A DNA stretch of 64,000 bases from an uncultured Clostridia bacterium (GCA_946187935.1 CAMHSJ010000001.1:159102-223101); one strand, 5' to 3'; numbered from the stretch's first letter, positions 1 through 10,846 are shown. Translations and numbers: made by a program. The notes: a model not told the origin generated them from the letters alone.

Positions 1-1731
1 TTCAATGAAGTCCTCGCAGCAAAGGGACTTTCCGATAAGGCTACTGTAAACCAGGTCGGCTGCTTCGGCTTCTGCTCACAGGGACCTTTCGTAAAGATCT
101 ATCCTGAGGATACACTCTACAGAATGGTTTCCATCGACGACGTTGAAGAGATCGTTGACACTGATATCGCCGGCGGTCAGATCGTAGAGAGACTCCTCTA
201 TGTTGATCCTAACTCGCAGGATAAGGTTACAAAGCAGGAAGACATCAACTTCTATAAGAAGCAGCGCCGTGTTGCACTTCACGGATGCGGTGTCATCAAT
301 CCTGAAGATATCAATGAAGCGCTCGGAATGGGTGCTTTCCAGGGTCTCAAGAAGGCTCTTTCAATGACTCAGCAGGAAGTTATCGATGAAGTATTGGCTT
401 CCGGTTTGAGAGGCCGCGGCGGCGGCGGATTCCCCACAGGAAGAAAGTGGCAGTTCGCTCTTAACGTTCAGGCTGATCAGAAGTATGTTGTATGTAACGG
501 CGACGAGGGCGACCCGGGTGCATTCATGGACCGTTCGATCCTCGAAGGAAACCCCCTTGCAGTTATCGAAGGTATGATGATCGCAGGTTACGCATTCGGC
601 GCATCTGAGGGTTACTTCTATGTACGTGCCGAGTATCCTATCGCAGTTAACCGTCTTAAGATCGCTATCGCTCAGGCTAGAGAGATGGGTCTTTTGGGTG
701 AGAACATCATGGGCTCAGGCTTCAATTTCGACTGCTTCATCAGACTCGGTGCAGGCGCATTCGTTTGCGGTGAGGAGACAGCTCTTCTCAACTCCATCGA
801 AGGTAAGCGCGGTATGCCTCGTCCGAGACCTCCGTTCCCTGCTATCAAGGGTCTCTGGGGCAAGCCTACCTGCGTTAACAACGTAGAGACTCTGGCATGT
901 GTTCCTTACATCCTCCGTGAGGGTGCAGCAGATTTCGCTTCTGTTGGAACAGAGAAGTCCAAGGGTACAAAGGTATTCGCACTCGGCGGTAAGGTAAACA
1001 ACGTTGGTCTCGTTGAGATCCCTATGGGTACAACCTTAAGAGAGCTCATCTACGATATCGGCGGCGGAATCCCGAACGGCAAGAAGTTCAAGGCTATCCA
1101 GACCGGTGGTCCTTCAGGCGGCTGCCTTACAGAGGAATTCTTAGACGAGCCTATCGACTTTGATAACCTCGTACAGAAGGGTTCCATGATGGGTTCCGGC
1201 GGAGCCATCGTCATGGACGAAGACAACTGTATGGTCGACGTTGCCAAGTTCTATATGGAATTTATCTGCGACGAGTCATGCGGTAAGTGCTCACCCTGCC
1301 GTATCGGTACCAAGAGGATCCTCGAGATCTTAACAAAGATCACAGAGGGCAAGGGTACTATGGAAGATCTTGATGAGCTCGAAGAACTCTCCAAGACGAT
1401 CAAGACAAACTCACTCTGCGCTCTCGGCCAGACAGCTTCCAACCCTGTTAACTCCACTCTTGCTCACTTCCGTGACGAGTACATCGCTCACATCGTTGAC
1501 AAGAAGTGCCCTGCACACGTTTGCAAGAGCCTTATGCAGTACAAGATCGACAAGGATAAGTGTATCGGATGCGGCATGTGCGCTAAGAACTGCCCTGCTT
1601 CCTGCATCACAAGAACAGAGTACATCCCTGAGGGTCACAAGCTCGCTTCGTTCGAGATCGATCCCGAGAAGTGCGTTAAGTGCGGTCTGTGCATGAGCAA
1701 CTGTAAATTCAGTGCAATATCCAAAGCTTAA
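1..1731 (+). CDS. hydB: NADH-binding (NuoF-like) beta subunit of [FeFe] hydrogenase, HydB-like; 5' end outside window
   Basis: Reading frame is open from base 1 (FNEVLAAKGLSDKATVNQVGCFGFCSQGPFVKIYPED...), in frame with the listed ORF at 124; GRGGGGFPTGRKW, GDEGDPGAFMDRS, SCGKCSPCRIGTKR and two C-terminal CxxCxxCxxxC ferredoxin motifs. Confidence 0.92.
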   Translation, partial: FNEVLAAKGLSDKATVNQVGCFGFCSQGPFVKIYPEDTLYRMVSIDDVEEIVDTDIAGGQIVERLLYVDPNSQDKVTKQEDINFYKKQRRVALHGCGVINPEDINEALGMGAFQGLKKALSMTQQEVIDEVLASGLRGRGGGGFPTGRKWQFALNVQADQKYVVCNGDEGDPGAFMDRSILEGNPLAVIEGMMIAGYAFGASEGYFYVRAEYPIAVNRLKIAIAQAREMGLLGENIMGSGFNFDCFIRLGAGAFVCGEETALLNSIEGKRGMPRPRPPFPAIKGLWGKPTCVNNVETLACVPYILREGAADFASVGTEKSKGTKVFALGGKVNNVGLVEIPMGTTLRELIYDIGGGIPNGKKFKAIQTGGPSGGCLTEEFLDEPIDFDNLVQKGSMMGSGGAIVMDEDNCMVDVAKFYMEFICDESCGKCSPCRIGTKRILEILTKITEGKGTMEDLDELEELSKTIKTNSLCALGQTASNPVNSTLAHFRDEYIAHIVDKKCPAHVCKSLMQYKIDKDKCIGCGMCAKNCPASCITRTEYIPEGHKLASFEIDPEKCVKCGLCMSNCKFSAISKA

Positions 1732-1745
1732 AGGAGGTTACTACT

Positions 1746-3521
1746 ATGGCGATGATTAATATTAAAATAGAGGGCGTCTCCTATCAGGTCGAGGAAGGAC
1801 TTACCATTCTCGAAGCTGCAAAGAAGTGCGGATATGAGATCCCTTCACTCTGTGCATTCAACCACGGTGAGTGCAATCAGGGTTCCTGCCGTGTTTGTCT
1901 CGTAGAGGCAACAGGCGCAAGAGGACTCGTTGCAAGCTGCGTTTACCCTGTATCTGAGGGTATGGAGATCAAGATCTCCTCTCCTGCTGCAACAGCAGCA
2001 AGAAGACACAGCGTCGAGCTCCTTCTTTCCAACCACAACATGAACTGCCAGCAGTGCGACAAGAACGGCCAGTGCGAACTTCTCCACGTTGCTAACGTTA
2101 CAGGCGCAAGAGAAGGCGCTTTCCAGGGCGTTCATTCCGAGACTCATTACGATGAATTAGCTCCCGGACTCGTAAGAGATACTTCCAAGTGTATCCTCTG
2201 CGGCAGATGTATCGAGAGATGTAAGAATGCTCACGGTCTCGGAATCTTAGGATTCGAGAACAGAGGCTTCAACACATTCGTTGCACCTGCAGAGAACAGA
2301 TCTTTTGCAGATTCACCTTGTATCCAGTGCGGCCAGTGCGTTAACGTTTGCCCTACAGGCGCTCTCATGGAGCACTCAGAGATCTCCAAGATCGATGAAG
2401 CACTCGCAGCAGGCAAGACAGTTATCGCTCAGGCAGCTCCTGCAGTTAGAGCAGCTCTCGGCGAAGAGTTCGGCTATCCCATCGGAACACCTGTTACAGG
2501 CAAGATGGCTGCCGCTATGAGAAGACTCGGTTTCACAAGAGTTTACGATGTAAACTTCGGTGCTGACCTTACGATCATGGAAGAGGGCACAGAGCTCCTC
2601 GGCAGACTCCAGAACGGCGGAACACTTCCTATGATCACTTCCTGCTCACCCGGATGGATCAACTATGCAGAGTACAACTACGGAGATCTTCTCCCTCACC
2701 TGTCTTCCTGCAAGTCTCCTCACCAGATGCAGGGTGCCATCATCAAGTCTTACTGGGCAGAGCAGAACGGCATCGATCCTAAGGATATCTTCGTTGTTTC
2801 CGTTATGCCTTGTACAGCTAAGAAGTTCGAGAGACAGAGAGAACAGCTCAAGGTCAACGGCATTGATGATGTTGATGCTGTTATCACAACAAGAGAGCTC
2901 GCTCGTATGATCAAGCGCGGCGGTATCCTCTTCGACAGACTCCCTGATGAGGATTGGGATCAGGATATCATGGGCGATTACACAGGCGCAGGTGTTATCT
3001 TCGGTGTAACAGGCGGCGTTATGGAAGCAGCCCTCAGAACTGTTTACTTCAAGCTCACAGGCAAGGAATCAGAGCCCATCGAGTTCACGGCAGTACGTGG
3101 CCACGATGCAGGTATCCGTGAAGCATCTATTGATATCAACGGCACAACAGTCAATGTTGCTATCGCTTCCGGCATGAAGAGCGCTAAGGTTCTTTTAGAC
3201 GAGATCCGTGAAGGAAAGTCCAAGTATCAGTTCATCGAGATCATGGGATGCCCGGGCGGTTGTATCAACGGAGGCGGACAGCCTTATGTAAGAGAGTGCT
3301 TCCTGCATGGCGAGTCTGATGACATCATGGATACATACAAGGAAAAGAGAGCTCAGGCACTCTACTCCGAGGATGAGAGACAGACACTCCGTCAGTCCCA
3401 CAACAATCCCCAGATCATCGAACTCTATGAGAAGTTCCTCGGTGAGCCTAACAGCCATAAGTCTCACGAGCTCCTGCACACAACATACGCTGCAAGAGAA
3501 GGCTTCAACGAAGTTAAGTAA
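1746..3521 (+). CDS. hydA: [FeFe] hydrogenase catalytic subunit
   Basis: N-terminal 2Fe-2S and ferredoxin motifs; H-cluster signatures TSCSPGW, MPCTAKKFE and MGCPGGCINGGGQP. Confidence 0.95.
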   Translation: MAMINIKIEGVSYQVEEGLTILEAAKKCGYEIPSLCAFNHGECNQGSCRVCLVEATGARGLVASCVYPVSEGMEIKISSPAATAARRHSVELLLSNHNMNCQQCDKNGQCELLHVANVTGAREGAFQGVHSETHYDELAPGLVRDTSKCILCGRCIERCKNAHGLGILGFENRGFNTFVAPAENRSFADSPCIQCGQCVNVCPTGALMEHSEISKIDEALAAGKTVIAQAAPAVRAALGEEFGYPIGTPVTGKMAAAMRRLGFTRVYDVNFGADLTIMEEGTELLGRLQNGGTLPMITSCSPGWINYAEYNYGDLLPHLSSCKSPHQMQGAIIKSYWAEQNGIDPKDIFVVSVMPCTAKKFERQREQLKVNGIDDVDAVITTRELARMIKRGGILFDRLPDEDWDQDIMGDYTGAGVIFGVTGGVMEAALRTVYFKLTGKESEPIEFTAVRGHDAGIREASIDINGTTVNVAIASGMKSAKVLLDEIREGKSKYQFIEIMGCPGGCINGGGQPYVRECFLHGESDDIMDTYKEKRAQALYSEDERQTLRQSHNNPQIIELYEKFLGEPNSHKSHELLHTTYAAREGFNEVK

Positions 3522-3548
3522 TACTTCAAAGCAGACTTAAGTTATTTC

Positions 3549-3575
3549 GGGCACCTCAAACGAGGTGCCCGTTTT
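3549..3575 (+). terminator. Rho-independent terminator after hydA
   Basis: GGGCACCTC-aaac-GAGGTGCCC followed by GTTTT. Confidence 0.85.
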
Positions 3576-3745
3576 AATGTGATAAGGTTTTTTAGTGATA
3601 ACCGGATGAAATGAGATCCGACTTTTTGTACAGCTGTTTTCGAAAAAACCTGTCTCAAAAGTAGGAACTACTTAATTTTCCAGGTTTTTTGAAAGGTAAA
3701 ACAGCAAACAGGCGGAAGAAAAGCTGGAATCCTCGCTGCCTGTGC

Positions 3746-6346
3746 TTAGTAGATCTTATAGACTGTCGTTCCCTCTTCTGCAAAGTATGCAGCCTGAGTG
3801 AAGTTGCTCCTGAAGAACTCCGCGTTATAGACGATCCCGTCTGTGTAGGTGTTCATGAAGAACTCGGGATCTTCTATGACATACTTGATGCCGCGCTCCT
3901 GGCAGTATCTTACGAACTCATCTTTGTTGCCGTTGCATCCTGTAAGGAGCCAACAGTAGATAGTATCTCTCGTGTAAGTATCATGACCTGCAGACCATGC
4001 GTAGTAAGGCCAGCCGTAGTACATAGGGCGTCCTGCCAGGGTAAATCTGTTTATGTGCCACATGGGAGTAAGGAATACATCAGAAGGATCAGTATTAGCC
4101 TCGATCCAGGTGGTCAGGGGCGACTTGGTATTTATCTGCCACGACTGCTTATTAATGTTGATGTATGTCATCCACTCGGATACGCCTGTTGCAGTCAGAG
4201 GCACCATCAGCATAATGGCAAGAAGTACTCCGACGATCTCAATAGCGATCCAGGCAGGGAGTGACAGGCCCTTGTTCTTCTTGGAAGGTTCTTCTATGTG
4301 GGTATGCTCAGAGGGAGCTTCGATCGCTGCAGCAGAAGGAGTTTTTTTGGCTTCCTCTGATTCAGGCTCTTCATCAGCAGTTTCTTCTGATGTTTCTTCG
4401 GTCTCATCAGACTGATCCTCAGAAGAGATCTCTGTTACAGGATCCTCAAGTTTAACGTTTTCTTCATCTCCGAAGGAAACTGCTTCGGGAACCGCTGTGC
4501 CGAAGTCAGCCATATCCTCATCATCTAATCCGAGCTCGAAGGGCTCGTCTTCTTCAGAGGGCTCATCTCCGAAGCTTACTTCGGAAGCTTCAGCTGCGTC
4601 ATCTTCAGAGCCGTCAGTCCCGGCATCCGGCGCAGCCTCTTCTTTGACTTCTTCTCCGGAAGGCAAAGGCTCGGGAGTGCCGGTGATGCCAACAGGCTCT
4701 TTTGCTTCCTTCTTTTTTATCTTGAACGGGATGCTGATGAGATTTGCGATAAGGACTGCAACAAAAGCATCAAGAAGGATAAGGGTTATCTGAATGAACT
4801 TGTGGTTAGCGAGCATCTCCAGTGTAACCTGATAGTTAAATGCGAATATCAGGGGTATAAGGAAACTGATAAACAGTATCAGGCGGTATACGGGACGCTT
4901 CTTTACGATGTCTTTTATCAGCATGAAGATGCATGTGATAAGAGCAAGGATCAGTGTCAGGCCTGTGACTATGAGAAGGTATTTGGCTGTTCCCGGAAGC
5001 GTAGCCTTTTCGCCCAGGATAAATCCTGTCTCATGCTTCATGCTGACAACGTTGCCCGCGCCGCCCGAAAAGGCCATCGACTGTACAAATGCAGAAACGA
5101 CAGAGACAGCTGCGATGATGATGTGCATGAGCCTGCTCTCGGAGAACATGGCCATTACGGCGAGTATCAAGAGCATCGCGATCGTGCATGAGCCGTGGAA
5201 ATAAGGGAAGAACAGTGCAAGAAGGCCTGTCAGTATAAGGAGTTGCCAGGGCATAAGAGGATCTGATCTTCGCGGCAGCCATGCATTGCGGCTTGCAATG
5301 AAGGCCTTGATGCCGTCTCTCATTATCGAGATGCACATCCTTCTGACAAAAGGGATGAACAGTATTATGAATATCAGTATCACGGACACGCCGAGCATCA
5401 GGTGACGCTGGTTGGGATATACGTTTATGGCCCATATGCCCCAATTATCGTAGTCTGTAGCTACATACCAGGAAGAGGAATGGATGATGTTCTTAAGAGC
5501 TGATCTCATAGTCTCGCCATTGCCGAGCAGCTGCCTTATCTGAAGGAACACATTGAGCGAACTGCGGAACAATACCAGCACAGGCGCGATAAGGAAGGCG
5601 GGGCGCTTGCCTGAGATAAGCACTGCAAGAAGTCCGAGCAAAGTGAAGGCGCACACCATAACGATTATCGAAGGGACGTTTATGGCAAGGTCTATGGGAA
5701 GCCCCAGATACTCCAAAGATCCGCACAGGAAATAGAACAGGAAATGGTACTGGATCCCGTCTCCCGAGAAGTGCATGTACTGTGTCGGGAAGTTATAGCC
5801 CACGCCAAATGAGGATACCATGGCCGTATGCGGGGCAAGATCAGAACTGGTCGAGTAACCGACGTTCAGAATATCACCATTCATACGGTACGTATAGAAC
5901 ATCAGGAATGTCGCGAGGACTGTAAAGATCACTACGGACAGACCATAGAAGACTGAGTTGAATACGCTGTATTCATATATGCCTGCTGAAGCATCAGTTT
6001 CCTCGCTGTCCATCTTCTTTGCCCTTCTTCTGGCAAGAAGGATGACGGATGACAGCGTGATCCAGACAGCCAGGCCCAGAGTGATGAGCAGGCCTGCCTT
6101 TTTGACCAGCGACTGGTTCTCGATGAAGTATGAAAGGCCAAGGGTTATGTAGTATTGAACGAAACTCACGCTCATGAGGCCTGTGATCAGGCCCACGGGC
6201 ACTACGAACAATGTGCTCGGTATATTGTCTATCGCTTTCTTTGACGGGGCACAGCCGAGATAGAGCCTTCTTACGTCGGGAATGAGGTAAGAAGTAAGCG
6301 TTATGCCCAGAAGAGCGCAGATGATTATGTATAAAAATGCAAACAT
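3746..6346 (-). CDS. Large polytopic membrane protein (glycosyltransferase-C-like) with a long acidic insert
   Basis: 866 aa, many hydrophobic helices, about 150-aa Glu/Asp/Ser-rich insert before the last TM helix and C-terminal domain. Confidence 0.7.
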   Translation of the reverse strand: MFAFLYIIICALLGITLTSYLIPDVRRLYLGCAPSKKAIDNIPSTLFVVPVGLITGLMSVSFVQYYITLGLSYFIENQSLVKKAGLLITLGLAVWITLSSVILLARRRAKKMDSEETDASAGIYEYSVFNSVFYGLSVVIFTVLATFLMFYTYRMNGDILNVGYSTSSDLAPHTAMVSSFGVGYNFPTQYMHFSGDGIQYHFLFYFLCGSLEYLGLPIDLAINVPSIIVMVCAFTLLGLLAVLISGKRPAFLIAPVLVLFRSSLNVFLQIRQLLGNGETMRSALKNIIHSSSWYVATDYDNWGIWAINVYPNQRHLMLGVSVILIFIILFIPFVRRMCISIMRDGIKAFIASRNAWLPRRSDPLMPWQLLILTGLLALFFPYFHGSCTIAMLLILAVMAMFSESRLMHIIIAAVSVVSAFVQSMAFSGGAGNVVSMKHETGFILGEKATLPGTAKYLLIVTGLTLILALITCIFMLIKDIVKKRPVYRLILFISFLIPLIFAFNYQVTLEMLANHKFIQITLILLDAFVAVLIANLISIPFKIKKKEAKEPVGITGTPEPLPSGEEVKEEAAPDAGTDGSEDDAAEASEVSFGDEPSEEDEPFELGLDDEDMADFGTAVPEAVSFGDEENVKLEDPVTEISSEDQSDETEETSEETADEEPESEEAKKTPSAAAIEAPSEHTHIEEPSKKNKGLSLPAWIAIEIVGVLLAIMLMVPLTATGVSEWMTYININKQSWQINTKSPLTTWIEANTDPSDVFLTPMWHINRFTLAGRPMYYGWPYYAWSAGHDTYTRDTIYCWLLTGCNGNKDEFVRYCQERGIKYVIEDPEFFMNTYTDGIVYNAEFFRSNFTQAAYFAEEGTTVYKIY

Positions 6347-6489
6347 AATTTCTCCTTTATAGTAGGTATATTATATCAATTAATAAAGGAGCTAATTTTA
6401 CAAGCATATAACAATTGGGAAATTACGGCATTTTTCTTACATTCATAAGAGTATAATCTGTCTATTACTATTAGTGGCGAGGCATTAAC

Positions 6490-7533
6490 ATGAAGATCAC
6501 AGTTCTTGGAGGCGGCTTATCACCGGAAAGAGACGTCTCACTGAAATCAGCAAGTCTTATAGCGAATGCTCTTTTGAGCAAGGGTCACGAGGTTGCATTG
6601 GTCGACCTGTACGACGGCATCGAGAACGATAAGCCGGCAGAGAGCTTTTTCAGGAGAGGAACGGTCGATCTTTTCTCTTATGAGATCCCTGAGAAAGAAC
6701 CTGATCTTGAAGAGATAATCGCTTCCCATGGCGGCAGACGCCAGTGGATCGGCCCCAGGGTCATCGAGATGTGCCAGTATGCCGACAGGGTCTTTCTTGG
6801 CCTTCACGGAAGCTATGGCGAGAACGGTGAGGTCCAGGCAGTGCTCGGAGCATACGGCGTTAAGTTTACAGGCTGCGGCTACTTGGGCTGCGCGATTGCG
6901 ATGGACAAGGACGTTTCCAAGTCGCTCATAGCAGGTGCGGGCTACAAGACCGCCAAGTGGATAACGGATAAGGCTGAGAACATAACTTTTGCAAGAGTTA
7001 AAGCAGAGGTCGGCCTTCCTTGCGTAGTAAAGCCTATAGGTGCGGGCTCTTCCTGCGGCGTATCTATAGTCAAGGAAGAGAAGGAATTTGCAGCAGCCCT
7101 TGACTATGCAGCCTCTTACGGACAGCTTGTCCTTGTTGAGGCATTCATCAAGGGAAGAGAGATCACCATCTCCATCTTGGACGGCAAAGCGCTGCCCATT
7201 ACCGAGATCATTCCTCACGAAGGTTTCTACGACTATAAGAACAAGTACCAGGACGGCCTTACCACGCATGTATGTCCTGCCCAGATAGTTGAGGAAGACT
7301 ACCTGAAGGGCCAAAGAACCGCTCTTGAGATGTTTAATACCCTAAGGATGAACCAGTACGGCAGGATCGACCTTATCTACGATGAAGATGCTCATGACTT
7401 CTGGTTCATAGAGGCCAACAACCTCCCGGGCATGACCAATCATTCGCTCCTGCCTGAAGCTGCAAGAGTATCCGGTATCGAGTACGGGGATCTCTGCGAG
7501 AAGATCATAAGGAGCTGCGATCTGCAGTCTTAA
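6490..7533 (+). CDS. ddl: D-alanine--D-alanine ligase
   Basis: GGGLSPERDVSLKSA, LHGSYGENGEVQ, PCVVKPIGAGSSCGVS, WFIEANNLPGMTNHSLLPEAA. Confidence 0.9.
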   Translation: MKITVLGGGLSPERDVSLKSASLIANALLSKGHEVALVDLYDGIENDKPAESFFRRGTVDLFSYEIPEKEPDLEEIIASHGGRRQWIGPRVIEMCQYADRVFLGLHGSYGENGEVQAVLGAYGVKFTGCGYLGCAIAMDKDVSKSLIAGAGYKTAKWITDKAENITFARVKAEVGLPCVVKPIGAGSSCGVSIVKEEKEFAAALDYAASYGQLVLVEAFIKGREITISILDGKALPITEIIPHEGFYDYKNKYQDGLTTHVCPAQIVEEDYLKGQRTALEMFNTLRMNQYGRIDLIYDEDAHDFWFIEANNLPGMTNHSLLPEAARVSGIEYGDLCEKIIRSCDLQS

Positions 7534-7594
7534 TTGTAACTGAGCTTTCAATAAGATAAAATTAGTATCTACGATCTTTCGGAGGTAAACTGCC

Positions 7595-8080
7595 ATGGGC
7601 TCAAAAAGAGAAGACTATATCAGCTGGGATGAATACTTCATGGGTGTTGCCACCCTTGCATCCAAGCGTTCCAAGGACCCTAACACACAGGTTGGAGCCT
7701 GCATAGTCGACAAGGACAATTACATAGTCTCTGTAGGATATAACGGAATGCCCATAGGCTGTTCAGACGAGGATTTCCCCTGGGAGAGAAGCGGCGGCAC
7801 ATTAGAGACCAAGTACGCTTTCGTTACCCACGCAGAACTCAACGCGATATTAAATTCCAAGACAGCCAACCTGGAGGGCGCCACTGTCTATGTAACTCTG
7901 TTCCCTTGCAACGAGTGCACCAAGGCTCTCATCCAGAAGAGGGTTAAGAAAGTCGTATATCTTCAGGATAAGTACCACGATATGGATACCACGGAGGCTG
8001 CACGCCGCATGCTCGATGCTGCAGGCGTTATCTACGAGCAGTATCAGTCTTCCGGCAGAAAGGTAGATATCGACCTGTGA
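7595..8080 (+). CDS. Deoxycytidylate (dCMP) deaminase family protein
   Basis: HAELNAI ... PCNECTK zinc motifs; SKDPNTQVGACIV. Confidence 0.88.
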   Translation: MGSKREDYISWDEYFMGVATLASKRSKDPNTQVGACIVDKDNYIVSVGYNGMPIGCSDEDFPWERSGGTLETKYAFVTHAELNAILNSKTANLEGATVYVTLFPCNECTKALIQKRVKKVVYLQDKYHDMDTTEAARRMLDAAGVIYEQYQSSGRKVDIDL

Positions 8081-10005
8081 GTCATTTCAGATCACGGATA
8101 GCTCTTTTGATTGCAGTAATCGTAACAGCTGCATTCTTTGTTCCTTGTGTTGTTTGGGCAGATCCTTCAGGTACGGCCAGCAGCAATTGCTGGGGCAATG
8201 GAGGACAGCTCGAAGTTGCGCTTTCAGGCTGCAGCGGATATGGCGAGATAACAGTAGTAGCTGAGTTCAGCGGAACTGTTACAAGTGCATCAGGCTGGGG
8301 GTTTGACACATATACAGTTGACGGCAGCAGGGTCACTGCCACGGTATCCGCATCGGGTCCCAACAGCTGGGGCTTTGACAGTAACGTCGGCATTCAGGTA
8401 ACGGGATCAGGCATCACATCAGCTTCGCTCATTTCGGTAACGGGCAGCGGAAGCGGCAGCACTAATAACAACAATAACAATACCCAGCAGACTCAGCAGA
8501 CATCTTCGGGAACAGTTCCCGAGGCACCTGCGGTCCAGGGCGTGGCCGGTGACGACTGGCTTACGACAAACGGCAATCAGATCGTTGACATGAACGGGAA
8601 GGCCGTATGGCTTACCGGCTGTAACTGGTTTGGATATAACACAGGAACGAATCTTTTCGACGGTGTCTGGAACTGCAATCTCGAACAGTCGCTCAAAGGG
8701 ATCGCAGACAGAGGTTTCAATGTCTTAAGAGTCCCTTTCTCTGCTGAACTCATCCTTCAGTGGAAGAATGGCAATTTCCCTCAGGCCAACTACAACAACG
8801 CATATAACGAGACACTTAATTCAATGAACTCGCTCGAGATATTTGACTATGTCCTTAGTCTCTGTGAGCAGAATGGTCTTAAGGTTATCATAGACATCCA
8901 TACTGTTAAGACTGATGCTTCAGGTCATAACTATCCTTTATGGTACAGGGAAGACATGACCGAGGAAGACTTCATCGAAGCTCTGGTGTGGCTTGCTGAC
9001 CGTTACAAGGACAACGACACGATAATAGGACTCGATCTTAAGAACGAACCTCACGGCAAGGCTTCCGAGACAGACCATGCGATATGGAACGACTCTGATG
9101 CCGCGAATAACTGGAAGAGGGCAGCCGAGGCTGCAGGCAATGCCGTATTAGACGCTAATCCTCATCTTCTGATAATAATCGAGGGCATCCAGATGTATCC
9201 CATAGATCCCTCGAGCAATGATTTCACTTCAGCAGATGACGATGATTACTATAACACCTGGTGGGGAGCCAATCTCATGGGCGTTAAGGATTACCCTATA
9301 GATTTTGGGAGCCCTGAGCGAAATGCGCAAATAGTTTACTCCCCTCACGATTATGGTCCTATCGTGTACATGCAGCCCTGGTTTGAAGGAGGCTTTACAT
9401 ACGACTCGCTTATGGAAGATGCCTGGTCAGATTACTGGCTCTATATAAGTGATGAAGGCATCGCTCCCATCTTTGTAGGTGAGTGGGGCGGCTTTATGGA
9501 AGGCGACAATCTCACTTGGATGGAGTATTTCAGGGATCTTATTGCAGACAGGCATCTGAACCACACATTCTGGTGTTATAATGCCAATTCGGGTGATACG
9601 GGCGGACTCGTCAAAGACGACTTCGTTACCTGGGACGAAGAGAAATATGAGTTTGTAAGGCCGGTGCTCTGGCAGACTGAAGAAGGACAGTTCATAGGAC
9701 TTGACCACGCCATTCCGCTTGGAGCAAACGGCATCAGCTTATCTGACTACACGGGAGAGATAGTAACTCCCGTATTGCCGTCTCATGAGACATCTGAGAG
9801 CGCTGTTGCATCAGGCGGGAGCGAAGCTTCGGCTGCTGCGGGATCTATAGAGACAATGCCTGCCGCAGTCCCCAAAAGAGGCAGCTTATCCGGCAGGGAT
9901 GTGATCGCGATGCTCGTATTCACGCTCATCGGATTAGGTTTTGTTTCGGGTATAGTGTTTATCGGGTTTAAGCTTTATAATCTAGTGAAGAAAGATACGA
10001 AGTAA
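8077..10005 (+). CDS. GH5-family glycanase/cellulase with N-terminal CBM-like domain and C-terminal TM anchor
   Basis: GTG start overlapping the preceding stop; signal peptide; beta-rich N-terminal domain; Asn/Gln linker; GFNVLRVPFSAE, DLKNEPHG, VGEWGG typical of GH5; C-terminal TM helix then KLYNLVKKDTK. Confidence 0.85.
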   Translation: MSHFRSRIALLIAVIVTAAFFVPCVVWADPSGTASSNCWGNGGQLEVALSGCSGYGEITVVAEFSGTVTSASGWGFDTYTVDGSRVTATVSASGPNSWGFDSNVGIQVTGSGITSASLISVTGSGSGSTNNNNNNTQQTQQTSSGTVPEAPAVQGVAGDDWLTTNGNQIVDMNGKAVWLTGCNWFGYNTGTNLFDGVWNCNLEQSLKGIADRGFNVLRVPFSAELILQWKNGNFPQANYNNAYNETLNSMNSLEIFDYVLSLCEQNGLKVIIDIHTVKTDASGHNYPLWYREDMTEEDFIEALVWLADRYKDNDTIIGLDLKNEPHGKASETDHAIWNDSDAANNWKRAAEAAGNAVLDANPHLLIIIEGIQMYPIDPSSNDFTSADDDDYYNTWWGANLMGVKDYPIDFGSPERNAQIVYSPHDYGPIVYMQPWFEGGFTYDSLMEDAWSDYWLYISDEGIAPIFVGEWGGFMEGDNLTWMEYFRDLIADRHLNHTFWCYNANSGDTGGLVKDDFVTWDEEKYEFVRPVLWQTEEGQFIGLDHAIPLGANGISLSDYTGEIVTPVLPSHETSESAVASGGSEASAAAGSIETMPAAVPKRGSLSGRDVIAMLVFTLIGLGFVSGIVFIGFKLYNLVKKDTK

Positions 10006-10024
10006 TAAGAAACGGAAATATCAG

Positions 10025-10846
10025 ATGGATAAGATCATCAATTGGTACAACGCCGAGATAGGCATGGAAGGCACACTGGTAATAATGTTCGTTGTTGCCG
10101 TCCTGTTTATCTTGTGGTTTATCGCACTGATCCTGCGCGCCAAGGACAAGAGCAAGGATAAGAACACGAACAGATGGATCAAGAAGAAGCGCGAGATCCA
10201 GGTCATCAAGGGTGTTGCCGAGAGGCAGAGGGTTGATGACGGCAGCAATCAGGAACTCAAGCCGGTATTCATCAATACAGAAGGCGAGCCTACAGTTATC
10301 AACGGCTACTATCAGAAATCAAATACAGCCCCCATAAGGCCTGTATATTCAAATACCCATACTGCGCGCCGTGTTCAGATGGAAGAACTCGAATCTGAGA
10401 GGATAGGTGCGGAAGCTTATACTTCAGCTCTTGTCATGAATTCTTCTGCTCCTTCAGCAGTGCTCGAGACAGGATCTGTTCCTCAGAAGGTCAAACCTAC
10501 AAAACTTAAGCGTCCGACGGCTGCGAAGACCTCTGCTTCAGACGTTCAGCCTGCTGAAGCTGTGAATCCTGATGATGGAGAAGACAGCGCTTCTGCTTCC
10601 ATGTATCAGGGAGGCATCCGCCCTACTGTCGGAAGCGAAGTTGCCAATGCCGTAACCGAGCGTCCTGCAGAAGTTCAGGAAGAGAAGCCTGATATCTTAA
10701 AGTACGGTGAAGAGGCCATAATCCCTGCCGCAACGGCTCCTGCTCCGGGATTTGCTTCAGCAAAGAAGGGTCCCATCAAGCGCCCCAAGTCAGCATCGAT
10801 AACAAAAAACATTAAGGAAGATGAACCTTCTGGAACCGAAGACTGA
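10025..10846 (+). CDS. N-terminally membrane-anchored protein with low-complexity tail carrying an IKRPK motif
   Basis: One TM helix near the N-terminus; tail contains APIRP, KLKRP, GGIRP and GPIKRPKSASITKN. Confidence 0.75.
   Translation: MDKIINWYNAEIGMEGTLVIMFVVAVLFILWFIALILRAKDKSKDKNTNRWIKKKREIQVIKGVAERQRVDDGSNQELKPVFINTEGEPTVINGYYQKSNTAPIRPVYSNTHTARRVQMEELESERIGAEAYTSALVMNSSAPSAVLETGSVPQKVKPTKLKRPTAAKTSASDVQPAEAVNPDDGEDSASASMYQGGIRPTVGSEVANAVTERPAEVQEEKPDILKYGEEAIIPAATAPAPGFASAKKGPIKRPKSASITKNIKEDEPSGTED

Noticed and set aside
1-3521. Hydrogenase locus as novel
   Set aside because: HydB-HydA order and motifs match the well-known multimeric [FeFe] hydrogenase
3689-4264. 191-aa plus-strand ORF
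   Set aside because: Lies opposite the 866-aa membrane protein gene and has no recognisable motif
6547-7314. 255-aa minus-strand ORF
   Set aside because: Antisense to ddl with full family motifs
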